A DNA stretch of 64,000 nucleotides from Nematostella vectensis (Eukaryota; Cnidaria; Anthozoa; Actiniaria; Edwardsiidae): assembly GCF_932526225.1 (NCBI RefSeq), contig NC_064045.1:5104498-5168497 (forward strand), written 5' to 3'. The notes below the pieces were generated by a model. That model was given only the letters and a program-made list of their open reading frames with translations, had not been told where the DNA came from and did no database searches. The translations under genes and the position numbers were made by a program. Position 1 is the stretch's first letter, and each line of letters starts with the position of its first letter. Of the stretch, positions 13,001 to 24,248 are shown in pieces.

Positions 13001-14012
13001 ATTTAAGAAACCATAATTATAATGCCTTTCCATCGATTCTAGCTGATTTTACTCGGTAAATATCTATTTTTATTATTTTAAATTTTTTATGAAGTACCCC
13101 CCTGACCGTTTTTAGTATCTGTTTACTATCTAAGGGATTAGTATCTAGGATCACCGCGGTTCAGACCCACATACCTTTTATGTCAAATCGATTTTCATTA
13201 AAAAGCAGTAGCGGATCTAGGAGTCAAGGGGTGCACGCAGGTTAGAATACAGGCGCGCTAGAAGTTTGAATAAAATAATTGAATAAAGTAATTTATTCCA
13301 TAGCAGATGCTAAAAGGCATAAGACTTTTCCCATCTTATCGTGAATAATTTTAGTAGTACTTTTTGTAAATGCTGAAAATGGCGTGAAATTATCTTCATC
13401 ATGTTTTCTTCTTTATCCCAACAATTCATATTCTTCGATTTCATTTTTTTTAATTTCAAAAACTTTTTAGTGGTTACATAGTCATTACACAGGCTTTCTT
13501 CTCAATTCAAAACAATTTTAAGTACGACTACATTAAATTCCATCTATTTAAAGCTTTCTAGACATTCATGTACTAATCCATACCTCTTTGTACCGGATTA
13601 CGCAATCAGGCCTAGCTCTTCTACAATTTTCATTTATATGTTACGGTAATATATATTTTTTTGTAAATATTATAAACAACCGCAATAACATCCAACGTTT
13701 TCGCTTATTGTCATCTGAATTTTTCTTTGACCACACCTTTCTTGTCCCAGACATTAGTTACAGTCTGATTTATATTAGATTAACAAGCTATGTTCACCTT
13801 GCGTAGTTTACGCTGCAAATGTTATCAGTTTGCTTCCCTTTAACCAAATATTTAATCTACGAATAACAATTTAATGGATTTGACGACTTACCTTTCAACA
13901 CGATGAATGTGCCTACTCTGTCCTTCTCGTTGTTAAAGCCTTGAATTGCTGTAAATAGGAGCATGATGAAAGACAGCGCCGTGGACTCAGCTTGCACAGA
14001 AATCATTGTCAT
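7096..14012 (-). CDS. Secreted PAN-EGF-fibrinogen-like protein, 6 exons
   Basis: Exons on the minus strand: 14012-13892, 9143-8944, 8844-8721, 8451-8305, 7902-7798 and 7499-7096. All junctions are GT-AG, the phases agree (1,0,1,1,1), and the sum gives 366 residues. Residues 1-30 form a signal peptide (core SFIMLLFTAIQG). Residues 41-107 are a PAN/Apple-like domain (MECAMYCASVSNCQSFNY). Residues 108-148 are an EGF domain with six cysteines in canonical spacing (C-x4-C-x8-C-x10-C-x1-C-x8-C). Residues 149-366 are a fibrinogen-like module (GEYYIDPGSG, VFCDM, GGWLL; later CGQWGAGKWG). The likely role is extracellular adhesion, lectin or matrix; cnidarians have many secreted proteins of this layout. 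The ligand is unknown. The 4.7-kb first intron holds a Mutator-like relic and a MITE. The module could also be called COLFI-like. Confidence 0.85.
8569..8630. repeat. GAAT/GAAC tetranucleotide microsatellite
   Basis: Short imperfect run of GAAT, GAAC and AAAT units within intron 3 of the PAN-EGF-fibrinogen-like gene. Confidence 0.85.
9186..9336. mobile_element. Small inverted-repeat element (MITE-like)
   Basis: Terminal sequences GTTATAAGTTATAGCAT and ATGCTATAACTTTGTAAT are imperfect inverted repeats. The element lies in intron 1 of the PAN-EGF-fibrinogen-like gene, just upstream of exon 2. It has no coding capacity. Confidence 0.55.
10072..12049 (+). pseudogene. Mutator-like transposase, frameshifted relic
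   Basis: The reading frame must change at least three times: about 10072-10320, 10300-10735, 10735-11165 and 11160-12049. Family landmarks appear in order: basic N-terminus MPKNRSVRR; cysteine pairs near 10340-10430; MNMLPPP; VSCDGTWQ (first catalytic Asp candidate); DNGKVLD; YADGDSK (second Asp candidate); ECVGHVQKRMG; IDKLQNYYG; NSWCGYK; GKTQNQNESFNAMIW (Glu candidate); basic C-terminus. These match the animal 'Mutator-like transposase' domain family. One break is an extra A in an A8 run near 10735. It also carries a 168-bp internal tandem duplication. Terminal inverted repeats were not found by eye. It lies opposite to the host gene, inside its first intron. It is almost certainly inactive. 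Confidence 0.8.
11173..11498 (+). repeat. 168-bp tandem duplication in transposase relic
   Basis: Sequence from 11173 recurs from 11341 with very few differences (for example AAAACT against AAATCT). Both copies encode AMIDKLQ.YYGIAIRSN through DYCPDGSN, 56 codons apart, so the frame is kept. Confidence 0.95.
12050..13891. other. AT-rich intron sequence with old repeat
   Basis: Remainder of intron 1 of the PAN-EGF-fibrinogen-like gene. Part of it (about 12830-13110) is an old repeat with a diverged inverted partner at about 15490-16045. No coding region is recognised. Confidence 0.5.
12830..13110. repeat. Inverted repeat partner, left copy
   Basis: Blocks CTAGCTGATTTTACTCGGTA, ACCCCCCTGACC and TTTAGGCAATGCCT recur in reverse complement and the same order at about 15490-16045. 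The copies are diverged, so the element is old. Confidence 0.7.
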
Positions 14013-14660
14013 TAGCCTATGTCCATGGTCTGGGAGGTAGCGCCAAAAACCTTCGCTTTTCAGCGCGATAGCCTTATCAATATTTGATGATACTGACGAA
14101 TCCCCCGAGGATTTGTGGGGGTCTCTATAAAAGTAAACGGGGATTATCGTCCTATCTTTTTAGCAAATGCTATCCCTGGAGGATGTTCAAAGAATCTTCA
14201 GATTCAGATTCCTTAGGGTATATCCCGCTTATGGGTCATCCTCTCCATAACAGACCCGAAGACAAAATGACAGCAGCCGCCAGAAAAGGCGCGCTCATCG
14301 ATGGCGCTGACTTTAAATATGTTTTTTAATGCTATTTCTTTAATTAAGAAATGTTCTCATCACAACAGCAAAACTTCTATCACTCTTAGGGTTAAAATTA
14401 ATTTCGCCGCCGACAAACCCTTCAGGTTTTATGAGAACCCCCTTCGGGGATGAATCATGGATATTGACGGTATAAAAACATATCGCAAAGCCCTTGAGTG
14501 TATAATCTGAAATACAGTAAAAACAGACATAAAAACAAAAAATGATAGCCAAGCTTTTCAACAGCATTTGCAAAATACATTTGATAGTTAATCGATTTTA
14601 AATGATTTCAATTGATAAAAATTATCAATCAATCAGAGCGTGAGATACTGCACGCTCCGA
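14013..14660. promoter_or_regulatory. 5' flank of the PAN-EGF-fibrinogen-like gene
   Basis: Upstream of the ATG at 14012 (-). It contains a weak inverted repeat (about 14097-14133 against 14425-14456, C/G-run cores). No promoter motif can be named with confidence. Confidence 0.3.
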
Positions 14661-14823
14661 TGATTTACCTTCCCTACTACTTCCCACAACTCTTTGCGAC
14701 GCGCGCATGAAACCAAGGTCAGGCGTCAAAATTGTAAACAAAATGGCAAAGTTTGTGTTCATCCTCGGTCTCACGCGCGCGTCGCAAAGAGTTGTGGGAA
14801 GTAGTGGTGAAGGTGAATCGATG
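14661..14823. mobile_element. MITE-like hairpin element
   Basis: About 47-bp imperfect inverted arms (14661-14706 against 14773-14822) share CTTCCCACAACTCTTTGCGA and a GCGCGC end. The loop is about 66 bases. No target duplication was identified. Confidence 0.7.
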
Positions 14824-15489
14824 ACTTTTTTGCTCATATTCAAAGTTATACAGCACTGCGATGGGCCACAATGACGCAGCATAAAATTGTGGAAGTAGAA
14901 TTCAGTTCTGAGCTTAGTATCAAAATAAGCGCCAAATACGTGAGCACGTGTTACACTTAATTTTTAAATATCGCTTTTCTGTCGTTTTTTGGGACCAGAC
15001 TGTAGGGTAGACTAACTATTCATTCTAGCAACCGTAGTACGATTTGCATCTTATTTGCATTTTAGAAAATTATCACTGCCACTTTACCAAGAGCGCCTTC
15101 CATTTGAACCTCATAAATATCATAGCAATTAAATTAATTAAATTAATAACTGACAGGTGAGGATATTGAGCAATAGGGAATTATTAGTGGGAAAAAATGT
15201 TTAGTAATTATTGGCCTTGTACTTAGCGATTAAAGTATTCCCTAAAAACGACTCTGACATTTAATTATTGTTTTCCTCTAGGAAAAACAACGAAAAGCAG
15301 GAAAGTGCCCAATTTGATTCTGCATTACACGACGTATTACACTCTTTCTTATAAGAACTAATTTTCAGTTATGGCTGGGCCGTTCCTCTCGTTTTAGGAG
15401 CATTTTGAGGTTGAAAATGTTCTTAAGGATCGATAAGGACGTTCTCAAATTATAGAACCGAGTTGAACCTAGTTCCTAATTCCTCAGTT

Positions 15490-16045
15490 CCTAGTCAGTT
15501 CCTAATCGGGGTCAGGGGGGTATATAAAAATGCTAAAATGGTAATAATACCTCATTTACCGAGTAAAATCAGCTAGCATCGGTAGAGAGGCAAATCATAT
15601 TTATAAGTTATAAATATGATTTGTAAAACTATTTACCGCAATTTTTGTAATTTTTGTTGATTGAAAGTCTAGTAGAATCTAGACATTGACTAGACTTGTC
15701 TTGTGTCTAGTTTAGACGATTTCAATTTCTATGTAATACACAAGATAGCTCTAATGTGACTATAAAAGGAAGAATATTGTGTGTTTCTAATAACGTTTCT
15801 ATACCGATTTAGCGCTTATTTATTGCTAACTTCTCAAACAGTAAACATTTACTTATTTGACGGCGCCGCTATTAACGGTGAAGACCACCCAAGTAGAAGT
15901 CACGCATGGATAACGCGCTTGGTAGTCACGCTAGCTACACCAATAACTAACTACATCTAAATTACGGATAGTAAAATAGAAACTGGACCTGAAGTGACCG
16001 GGATAATATAGATTTAGGCATTGCCTAAAAGCGGAGCTCCAAACG
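15490..16045. repeat. Inverted repeat partner, right copy
   Basis: Reverse-complement homologue of 12830-13110, larger because of inserted sequence (including a small palindrome near 15597-15625). Together the two copies bracket exon 1 and the promoter of the PAN-EGF-fibrinogen-like gene. Confidence 0.65.
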
Positions 16046-16224
16046 ACCAAATCTTTTGCTATTTTTTGCTTAATAATAAGTATTATTTATAATTTTAAAT
16101 ATTATCATATTTCTGTTTTTGACGATTTCACAGATCACGCGACCAACTTATTAAGCCCCCTTCCCCCTACATCTACATGACACATAACAAGTTTAGTTGT
16201 CATACGATGTTTCGGCGTCAGGGT

Positions 16225-17490
16225 AGTTTAATTTATTGACGTCATCGATGACGTCACGTTATCATCTCATTGCACCCCACTTAAAACATACATCACACCT
16301 ACCGGGTTTTGTTGTCACACGATGCTTCTTTAATGAAATATATATTGTTTTATTTTGATGACGTCAAAATATTTTTATTCTAGTGACGTTATTGGTGACG
16401 TCACAATCACGGGACCATATTGTTGCACCCCCTTGACACCTTCATGACACATACCAAGATTGGTTGTTATATTTTGTTCATGAGATATGTATATTTTTGT
16501 TCTTAATGAAATCGTAATAGTTTTGCTTTTAGTGACGTCCCCGATGACGTCACAAATCAGGTGACCATATTTTTGCACCCTACTTGACACAAACATGACA
16601 CCCGCCAAGTTTCGTTGTGAAACAATGTTTCTCTCAAGAGATATGAATGTTTTTGCTTTTAATCACGTTTTGTGCTTAGTGAGGAAATCGATGACGTCAC
16701 ACAACATGTGACCATATTGTTGCATCCCCCTTGACACCTACATGACACCTATCGAGATTGGTTGCCATACGATGTTTCCTTCGTGAAATATAAATATTTT
16801 CTTATTTTGATGACGTCGGCATATTTTTGCTTCTATTGACGTCACCGATAACGTCACAATCGCGTAACTGTATAGGTGACCCCCTTGTTACATTCATGAC
16901 ACATACCAAGTTTGGTTGTCATATGATGTTTTGTTTAGGAGAAACGAATATAGATATGATATCGGGATTGTTTTTTCTTAAAGTGACGTCACCGATGACG
17001 TCGCACATCACGTGACCATATCTTGGCACCGCCCTTGACACATACATGACACCTACCAAGTTTGGTTGTTATACAACGTTTTTTTATCTGGATGACGTCA
17101 TCATATTTTGTTTCTAGTGACGTCATTGATGACGTCACAATCACGTGACCATATTGGAGCACCTACCTTGACACATGACACCTAGCGAGTTTGGTTGTGA
17201 AACAATGTTTCTTTCAAGAGATATGAATGCTTTTGCTTTTTATCAAGTTTTTTTGTTTTAAGTGACCTCATCGATAACGTCATACCACACGTTACCATAT
17301 TGTTGCACCCCCCTTGACACCTACATGACACCTACCGAGTTTGGTTGCCGTATGATGTTTCCTTTGTGAAATATAATTATTTTTTGTTTTAATTACGTCA
17401 GCATATTTTTGTTTCTAGTGACGTCATCGATGACGTCACAAATCACGTGACCACACATTTGCACCTCCCTTGACACATACATGACACCTG
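16225..17490. repeat. ~150-bp satellite with dense TGACGTCA sites
   Basis: About nine diverged copies of a roughly 150-bp unit. Each has a paired 'TGACGTCAcCGATGACGTCA' core, then 'CACGTGACCATATTGTTGCA', then 'TTGACACCTACATGACACC' and 'AAGTTTGGTTGTCATACGAT'. I count 13 exact TGACGTCA octamers and three exact CACGTG hexamers. No coding capacity is seen. Confidence 0.85.
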
Positions 17491-17499
17491 TCAGTTTAC

Positions 17500-19300
17500 G
17501 GTACAGGTGCTCATTTGCATAAACCACTGTCCGGCGTCCTCGATTCCATGCGACGCCATTTTAAGTCATTGTTTCACAGGGATGAGATAACTTATCAAGT
17601 TTTCTACCTAGCTCAATGATAATAAACCCAAGCCTGTACTTGAGCAATTCTTTGTAACATTTCAAAATTTAGCGTGAGCAACTTTTCTAGCCGAATTCTT
17701 TAGATTTTTTTCGGGAAACGCACTAAAAATATTGAAATTGGTGGAACAGAGCTTCTGAGGAGAAATGCGACAGAAAAGTGAATTTGGGGGTTTGAGTTAG
17801 AAGGCTGTTTTACTCAAAGTTTCTAAGCTGATCGCCAAACTTTGTAAATCATTCAAATGATCTTAGAAATTTCTTAGAAATCTTGAAGATCAGTCGTATT
17901 CGGTTCTTTTCTTCACTTAAATAAATCGCATATTGTTCACAACAACACACAACAATTTTAATGGCGCATTACGCCTTTCTGGTCGTTTAAAGCTCCTATT
18001 CAAAATTAATTTTCATCCATTACCTCTCAGTTGGCTCACGGGGGTTTGCCTTTGATCTAGCATACAGTTGATGAGACAAAGGCTGTCTGATTTGCAACCA
18101 TGGTTAAAAATGGGTCTTTTAACTTTTTTCTCACCAACCATTTTGGAGCACTGCAACAGACACTGCGTGGTCTAAATTAGTTTTTAACCAAGGCACTCTC
18201 CCGATTTTTAACCGCTTTTTAACCGGAAAAATTAGGGACTATGGGTCACATGACAGTTTGATGACTCTTGTCATAGAGAACCTATTTACAAAAGATTTTT
18301 TTTTTGTGAATATCAATCATTGGTCATAAGTTTACATTTTGATTCGATTGAATCGCTTTGCTTAAAAGCTGGTAAAAAAACAACTTTCACAAAAGAAACA
18401 GACTACACTATCATATTAATGGCATTTTCCTTCTTCAGGCGGAGTACCAAAAGTGATTTTTCTAGCTTCAAAGAAGCTTAAGAGGTATCTCTCGCTGGTT
18501 TTCTACCCTTTCCCTCGGTGTATTACCAAAATGATTTAATGTGAAGAGGAAATTTACAATAAAAATCATGCTCGACTCATTAGCATAAAATATCTAGGAG
18601 GTGAATAAAATTATATTTTGAGCGTTTTATTAGTTTTCATTTTCTAAATTGTGCCTAATCCTAAAGAGTAATGCTCACGCATAATAACAAAATTTTATTT
18701 AGTCCAAATAAACACAATTTTGGCAAAAAAACGAGGGAAGTTTATTTTTAACGCAGTTGTCATGCTGGAATGCACAGTCACTTGTTCATTTCATTCTATT
18801 TACGCACGCTTCTACGGCTAGAACAAAGATTTAGTCGAGACCGAGTAAACGACACACTTTTGAATTTATCCTCCTATTTTTTAACGGTTTAGGATCCTGG
18901 AGCCCATCTTTCACACACCGGGAGTTTCTTAGTTGGAGATTCATATATTGTACATGATTTTCATAAAACGAGTCTATGACAAGGTGTACCAAAAATGTTT
19001 TTAGAATAAACATAATTGTTGGCTGTTGTTGCATGTTTTTGCTATTGAAGGAATTATTGCTCTTAATAAAAATCAGACCTATCAGACAAACTCCTAAAGG
19101 CATTCTTACCCAAACGTCCAATACGAACTTTCCAGCGATTTCCACCTTTTTTCGAGATATATAGAACATAATTACATGCGTGCTTTGGGGCTTCGAGACG
19201 GTAAAACCATGCAAGTCCGTAATCGTTTAATAATTTTAAAACCAGGTGGAAATATGAGCTCAGAGCTCACTCAGATTAAGTAAAATAACAGTTTTAGCTA
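17500..19300. other. Intergenic, no gene recognised
   Basis: AT-rich sequence. The longest ORF (18831-19214, minus, 127 codons) has no recognisable domain and no supporting splice structure, so it is not called. Confidence 0.5.
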
Positions 19301-19369
19301 TGCTGTGAGTCTCGGCTTTTAACTTTGCTTATGACTGGATGGGGGGGACTGGGGACTTTCAGTGAAACG

Positions 19370-19397
19370 AGTGGGGGGGGGGGGGGGGGGGGGGGAA
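19370..19397. repeat. G homopolymer run
   Basis: A G-run of about 26 bases followed by a GC-rich inverted segment (GGGCCTCCCAGCCCC against GGGGCTGGGGGGTCGG-like complements). Its length in an assembly is unreliable. Confidence 0.8.
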
Positions 19398-19509
19398 GGC
19401 GCGAATCGCCCCTCCGGGCCTCCCAGCCCCGTCTTAGGCCTGGGAGGGGCCCAGCGCCCCTCCGACCCCCCAGCCCCATTCCAGGCTGGGGACTTTCAGT
19501 GACACCGAA

Positions 19510-19625
19510 ACGCGTTTCGCGTAGATTAATAATTGCTGGTTATTAATCTACGTCGGGACCACTTCGCGTAGATGGATACTTAGCAGAAGTAAATCTACGC
19601 AAAACACACTCCGCGTAGATGGGTA
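19510..19625. repeat. Clustered GCGTAGAT inverted motifs
   Basis: Four copies of 'CGCGTAGAT' or its complement lie in about 110 bases, including the hairpin TAGATTAATAA..TTATTAATCTA. It may be the end of a transposable element. Confidence 0.5.
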
Positions 19626-19870
19626 ATTATGGGGATCTGAAAACATTAGAGAAGCAAAGGATTTCAAGACAATATTCAAAGGGATAAACACAACCCACAA
19701 TACAAAAAAAGGAGAAGAAAGGAAAAAACTCGCAAGAGCAATAAAAGAAAGTAAATGCGCCTAAAAATGTAGAAAGGGTTGTATAAAATGTGTGAAAGGC
19801 CATTTCCCTGGCAAAGACTTGCCTGATTTTCTTTTGTTCCCACCGATGATTCATACAACTAGTAGACATT

Positions 19871-20028
19871 GAGGGCATTTCACAGTCCCCCCCTGAGGGC
19901 ATTTCACAGTCCCCCCCTGAGGGCATTTCACAGTCCCCCCTGAGGGCATTTCACAGTCCCCCCCTGAGGGCATTTCACAGTCCCCCCCTGAGGACATTTC
20001 ACAGTCCCCCCCTGAGGGCATTTCACAG
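19871..20028. repeat. 24-bp minisatellite, about 7 copies
   Basis: The unit is GAGGGCATTTCACAGTCCCC plus CCCT, varying by one C. The repeats are head-to-tail without spacers. Confidence 0.95.
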
Positions 20029-20029
20029 C

Positions 20030-21300
20030 TGACTGTTCAAATTGCGCCCAGTGTTGCTTATTTGTTACAAACTTTAGCTCTAGGCAATGGATCTGCCTGC
20101 AGGATTGTCAACAATCTAAGAGCGCGAGTGCAAGAGAAAGTATACCAGATCCTGTACCCGCAGGAGTATACCACAAACGAAAGTGCGGAAAAAGATGGCG
20201 AGGATAGAGGCGATGAGGATAGCAATGACAGGGGCGTACGCAGCCTCTGAGTCACTGGACTGCAAAAATATTTGGCGATCTTATTTGCATAACGAGGGGG
20301 AAAAAATAAATGTTTACTCATTTTTATGAACGTAGTGTTATATATATGATGAGGATAAAAACTATACTTTTCTTAATCATGGTAGTCTACAGATGATTTC
20401 CAAACATATTGCTATGTCGTTCAGTGCCACGCGACGACTGAAGTCCTATTTCAGATCAAGGATGACAGACGATCGTGTAATATTCTCAAAAGTCTGACGC
20501 ATTGACTTCAATTTCCAGCCCAAAAGCGGGAGCTATGAAATCTTCACGGGATGCGGGGCCACGTCCTCATCCAGCTTCTGAATGCTTTGACTGCAACTTG
20601 TTAAAATCTTGCGTACGCCCCTGGATGAAGATAGCAAGTGGAGGCAATGAGGATGGCAAGGGGAGGCAAATAGGAATAGCGATGATAGCGATGAGGATGG
20701 CGAGGGCAGCGATAAATCTAAATATAACGAGCCATCACAAAAGCTCGCACCAGAGTTATTCCTCAAAAGCAAAGTCTGTCGAGAAATTAAATGTATTGTA
20801 TTAGGACTAATTTTGGTCCTAAAAATAGCTGTAATATTTTGTGTGACCCCCCATTTCTCATGTATTTTTTGGGATGCCCCCCCCCCTAATTTCCACCAGA
20901 CTCCATCCCTGATAAAAAATAAACGGTCCCTTCATGGAGACATTTCCTGGGATTTCTCCTACAACAATCATTTTATTTTATTGTTTGTATGCATGAATAG
21001 CAATTTTACATATAAACTGTCATACTTTCCCAGTGACAAAAATCACTCTGGCCAAGAATTCAAGTCATTAGCATAGAAATGACGAGAAATGAAGTCCTTA
21101 GGCCCTCGAAACCTCAATCATAATTAGGTCGTAAGTGTTACACCGAAATAACAGATTTTTACTTTTTTACAGACCGTTTGCTTTTGTAGCCAGGCTTTTG
21201 GATTTTGGAGCACTTTCCCCTCAAGGTTTTTAAACAATTGATAAATTGACTAGTGTAATATAGGATAAAAACAGCCCCAGAAGGCCATTAATGATACCAG
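20030..21300. other. Intergenic, no gene recognised
   Basis: Contains purine-rich GATGAGGATAGCAA-type stretches and two copies of a GCGTACGC motif (about 20233 and 20612, opposite orientation), suggesting repeat remnants. No coding region is supported. Confidence 0.45.
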
Positions 21301-21424
21301 TTGCCTGCGTAGCAAGCGTTTCTGTGGAGTTTCAGCAGGAATAGAGAGCGAGCGAGGAATATGGCCGTGCGGCGCGGCCACATTCTTCGCTTGAAACTCC
21401 ACAGAAACGCTTGATACGCAGGCT
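21301..21424. mobile_element. MITE with 10-bp target duplication
   Basis: Arms of about 32 bp (GCCTGCGTAGCAAGCGTTTC.. and its complement) are flanked by the direct repeat ATGATACCAG at 21291-21300 and 21425-21434. A 9-10-bp duplication suggests a Mutator-like source. It lies downstream of the first ARH1 gene. Confidence 0.85.
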
Positions 21425-21652
21425 ATGATACCAGGGCCATAAAAAAAAAACTTAGGTAGGGGGGGGGGGGGGGACTCGCCTGGCACCTTCTCTTTCCCTG
21501 ACATTTCATACACCTCCTTTACATAAGCAGTGCTCTCGTCAACAGTCTCAACAGTGTGTGTCACAAAAGATAATAAATGCCAGGAGGATTTAAACATAAA
21601 ATATTTTTAGATGTTTTGACCTTCTTAAGGTTTCATTAGTGCTTTGCTCAGT

Positions 21653-23342
21653 CTAAGTGCCTCTTAATATCTGAGATTTTTCGTATAGTTGCTTTGCAAT
21701 GTTTTCAATCCTCTCTCTGTACTCCACCTCCTCATAATTGCCTACAGGAACACCATCAAACCCATGTAGTGCACCCCACCACGCCCCAGCCATGACACCT
21801 GTGCTGTCACTATCACCTCCATGGAACATCCCACGGTGGCAAAGCTCCTCCCACGAATCCCCTGCTCCGAGCAGGGCATCATAGGCAATCATTGGGGCAT
21901 CATGACCACTGGCCCCACCCCAGCCTTCGTAACTCAATGAGGTGTAGAATGTGTCACGACCTGATACTGTGTCCTTTTCAGGGAATTTAGGATCATTAGT
22001 GCCATCAAGAATCCCCCTTAATATGAGGTACTTTGTCCATTTGTCGGTGAAGTATGACCAGCCCTGTTCATTCTCCTTAACGTCTCGACCGATGGACTGT
22101 ACATATTTTAAGGCCTTTGGAAGTGTTGACATCAGCCCTGCCCCCCATTCGCGTATGGGCTTGGCTTGGATGGCATAAGATGTGAAAAGGGCTGCAGCAA
22201 GACTACCAAGGTAACCTGTAATTGAAGGTTCAAGCCTTAGTATACCATGCTAAAACTAAGTATCTAAAGCACCAGAAACATTAAATTTTATTTTAAATTT
22301 GTGAACAATTGAGTGCCACCACCTGAAACAAATTTTGAATATTATAAAAGAATAAGTTAATAATAACACAGGTCTTTGTTTTAATAGAGTTAACAATACC
22401 TCCTACATTACTCACCTGTGGGGTGGTTGTGTGTTATCCTGCCACTCTCAACACTAACAGCTATCAAGTCATCAAGATGCTCTGGTCGATAGAGGAGGAG
22501 CCCAATGCACATGGAGCGCATGGATGCCCCACACCCTCCCCCCTTGGGATTGAATGGAATAATGTACCCATCTGGCTCGCCTGGCTGCAGGAGATTTACA
22601 CTTGTCTGGATAGTTCCGCCGGGTGCTCTTCCCCACATGTCTTTCTGCAAACAGAAACCAATGAAAACCAACTAATAAGGATACACTTAGGCATAGAGGC
22701 ATAGATAGTGCGTAGCAAAAAAGCTGGCGTTTTCGTGCCAAAAGCGGTCATTTATTACTGAGAATTATTAAAATAGTAATTTTTTTGAAAGATGTATGTG
22801 AGTGGATTTATATTAAAAGAATTAGATTACTTGTTCTTGTTTTCTATGAGTCAAATAGTCAACTTGACGTTACGAGCCTTGGATATCATTGGATATCTAT
22901 TGACTCATAAAAAACTCGAACTTGTATTCTATATATTAAATAAAAAACAATTGTGAAATGCTAGAAAAAACAAAAACAAAGTGGAAGCATGTTTTTTACC
23001 ATGAAAATCACTACTTTCACCACACCTACATAATTTGGGAAAGTTTGGTCTCTTTTTTTCTGTACTTACCATCCCTTCCTTGTAGTTGGCGGCCAATTTT
23101 AGATAAAGTTCCTCCTTTGAAGACCAGTCAGATACCAGAGCTTCCCCAGTTGCTATATGAAGTATGGTGTCATCACTGACTCTCCAATTCTTCTTGTTGA
23201 CTTTTAGATTCGCCACTCCTCCAAGATCTTTTAGCTGCTTGTGAATCTTTTCTCCATCATAGAGAAACTCCCATTCGCTGTTTTTATAACCTAGAGAATC
23301 TCCTGCAGCGCTCAACACCATTGATGCAACAAACTTCTCCAT
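21653..23342 (-). CDS. ADPRH: ADP-ribosylarginine hydrolase (ARH1), copy 1
   Basis: Exons on the minus strand: 23342-23070, 22644-22416, 22215-21653. GT-AG junctions with phases 0 and 1 give 354 residues; human ARH1 has 357. ARH1 removes ADP-ribose from arginine side chains, reversing mono-ADP-ribosylation, with Mg2+ in a mostly cytosolic enzyme. Visible landmarks are the N-terminus [15 protein letters not shown], metal-binding VSDDT at 55-59, [26 protein letters not shown] and HGGDSDST with Asp302 and Asp304, the positions used in the human enzyme. All motifs are present, so it should be active. Its last 30 or so codons (EEVEYRERI.., SQILRGT) differ from copies 2 and 3. It is first of three tandem, same-strand copies, and its upstream flank holds a TTA-flanked MITE. 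Confidence 0.95.
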
Positions 23343-23595
23343 CTCAAGTCATAAGCAGGTTGTATTACGGCTACTTGTTGTAACTGTAAAATTTGAGAAA
23401 CACACTCCCTTAATTGACTCAAAAATTAGTCTATACAGTATGGTACATCTCTTAAGTCTTCAAATGTTATGTCACTGAATCACCAGGTATGTACCAAGGA
23501 TTGGCTGAAGGGGGGTGTGCAGTGATAGGTATCATATTTACAAAGCTTAGGATTTGAAGATGCCTTAATAAGAAATGACCCACCTTTTGGCTACC

Positions 23596-23620
23596 AACGG
23601 GGGGGGGGGGGGGGGGGGTG
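23596..23620. repeat. G homopolymer run
   Basis: G-run upstream of ARH1 copy 1. The equivalent run at 28516-28530 in the duplicated unit is shorter. Confidence 0.8.
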
Positions 23621-23737
23621 CACCTGATCACTGTATTTTATAGTTCTGTTAAGCAACCAAAGCCATCATTCCAAGGTTAAAAAAATTTAATTTTTATTTT
23701 ATTATTTTCTGTATTTATTGCCAAGAAAAGAAGATTA

Positions 23738-23928
23738 AGGTTGGTTCTCACTTGGATGTAAGCGCAAGTGGAAAACATGTAATTCTCCAATTCTTCATAA
23801 AACATAAGCGCAAAAAAACGCAACTGCTTGATTTTCTTGTGCTTGCGCTTCTGTTTGCCCGATTCTCACTTGTGTTGCACTTCCGTTTGCGTGTACACTT
23901 GCGTTTACGTCCTAGTGAGAACCAACCT
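23738..23928. mobile_element. TTA-flanked MITE upstream of ARH1 copy 1
   Basis: Inverted ends AGGTTGGTTCTCACT and AGTGAGAACCAACCT are flanked by TTA at 23735-23737 and 23929-23931. A 3-bp TTA duplication is typical of PIF/Harbinger-type MITEs. The same insertion is present in the duplicated unit, so it predates the duplication. Confidence 0.85.
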
Positions 23929-24248
23929 TTAAATGCAGACCTCTGACAAGGTACACCATGGATCTTTCCCGAGATAGGTGGCTATTTTATAAAGGTATGG
24001 CTTGTATTAGTGATTCTAAATTTATAATGAAATTTTACCACCCTAGCAAAGTACCAAGTGTGAAAGACCATCCATTTCCATCGGTTGATTTAGAGAAGTT
24101 GTTGAGATATTTTTTAATGAATTTGGTAAATTAAACGAAGGATTTTATTCTTAGGTTTTGAGACACTTTCTTCTCATAGTTTGTCTTCTGATATTGGTTG
24201 AAAACATCATTTATAGGTGAGTATGTTCTTATTGTTGTCACTGTAAGC

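Noticed and set aside
18831..19214. 127-codon minus-strand ORF
   Set aside because: No recognisable domain, signal peptide or splice context; such length can arise by chance in AT-rich DNA.
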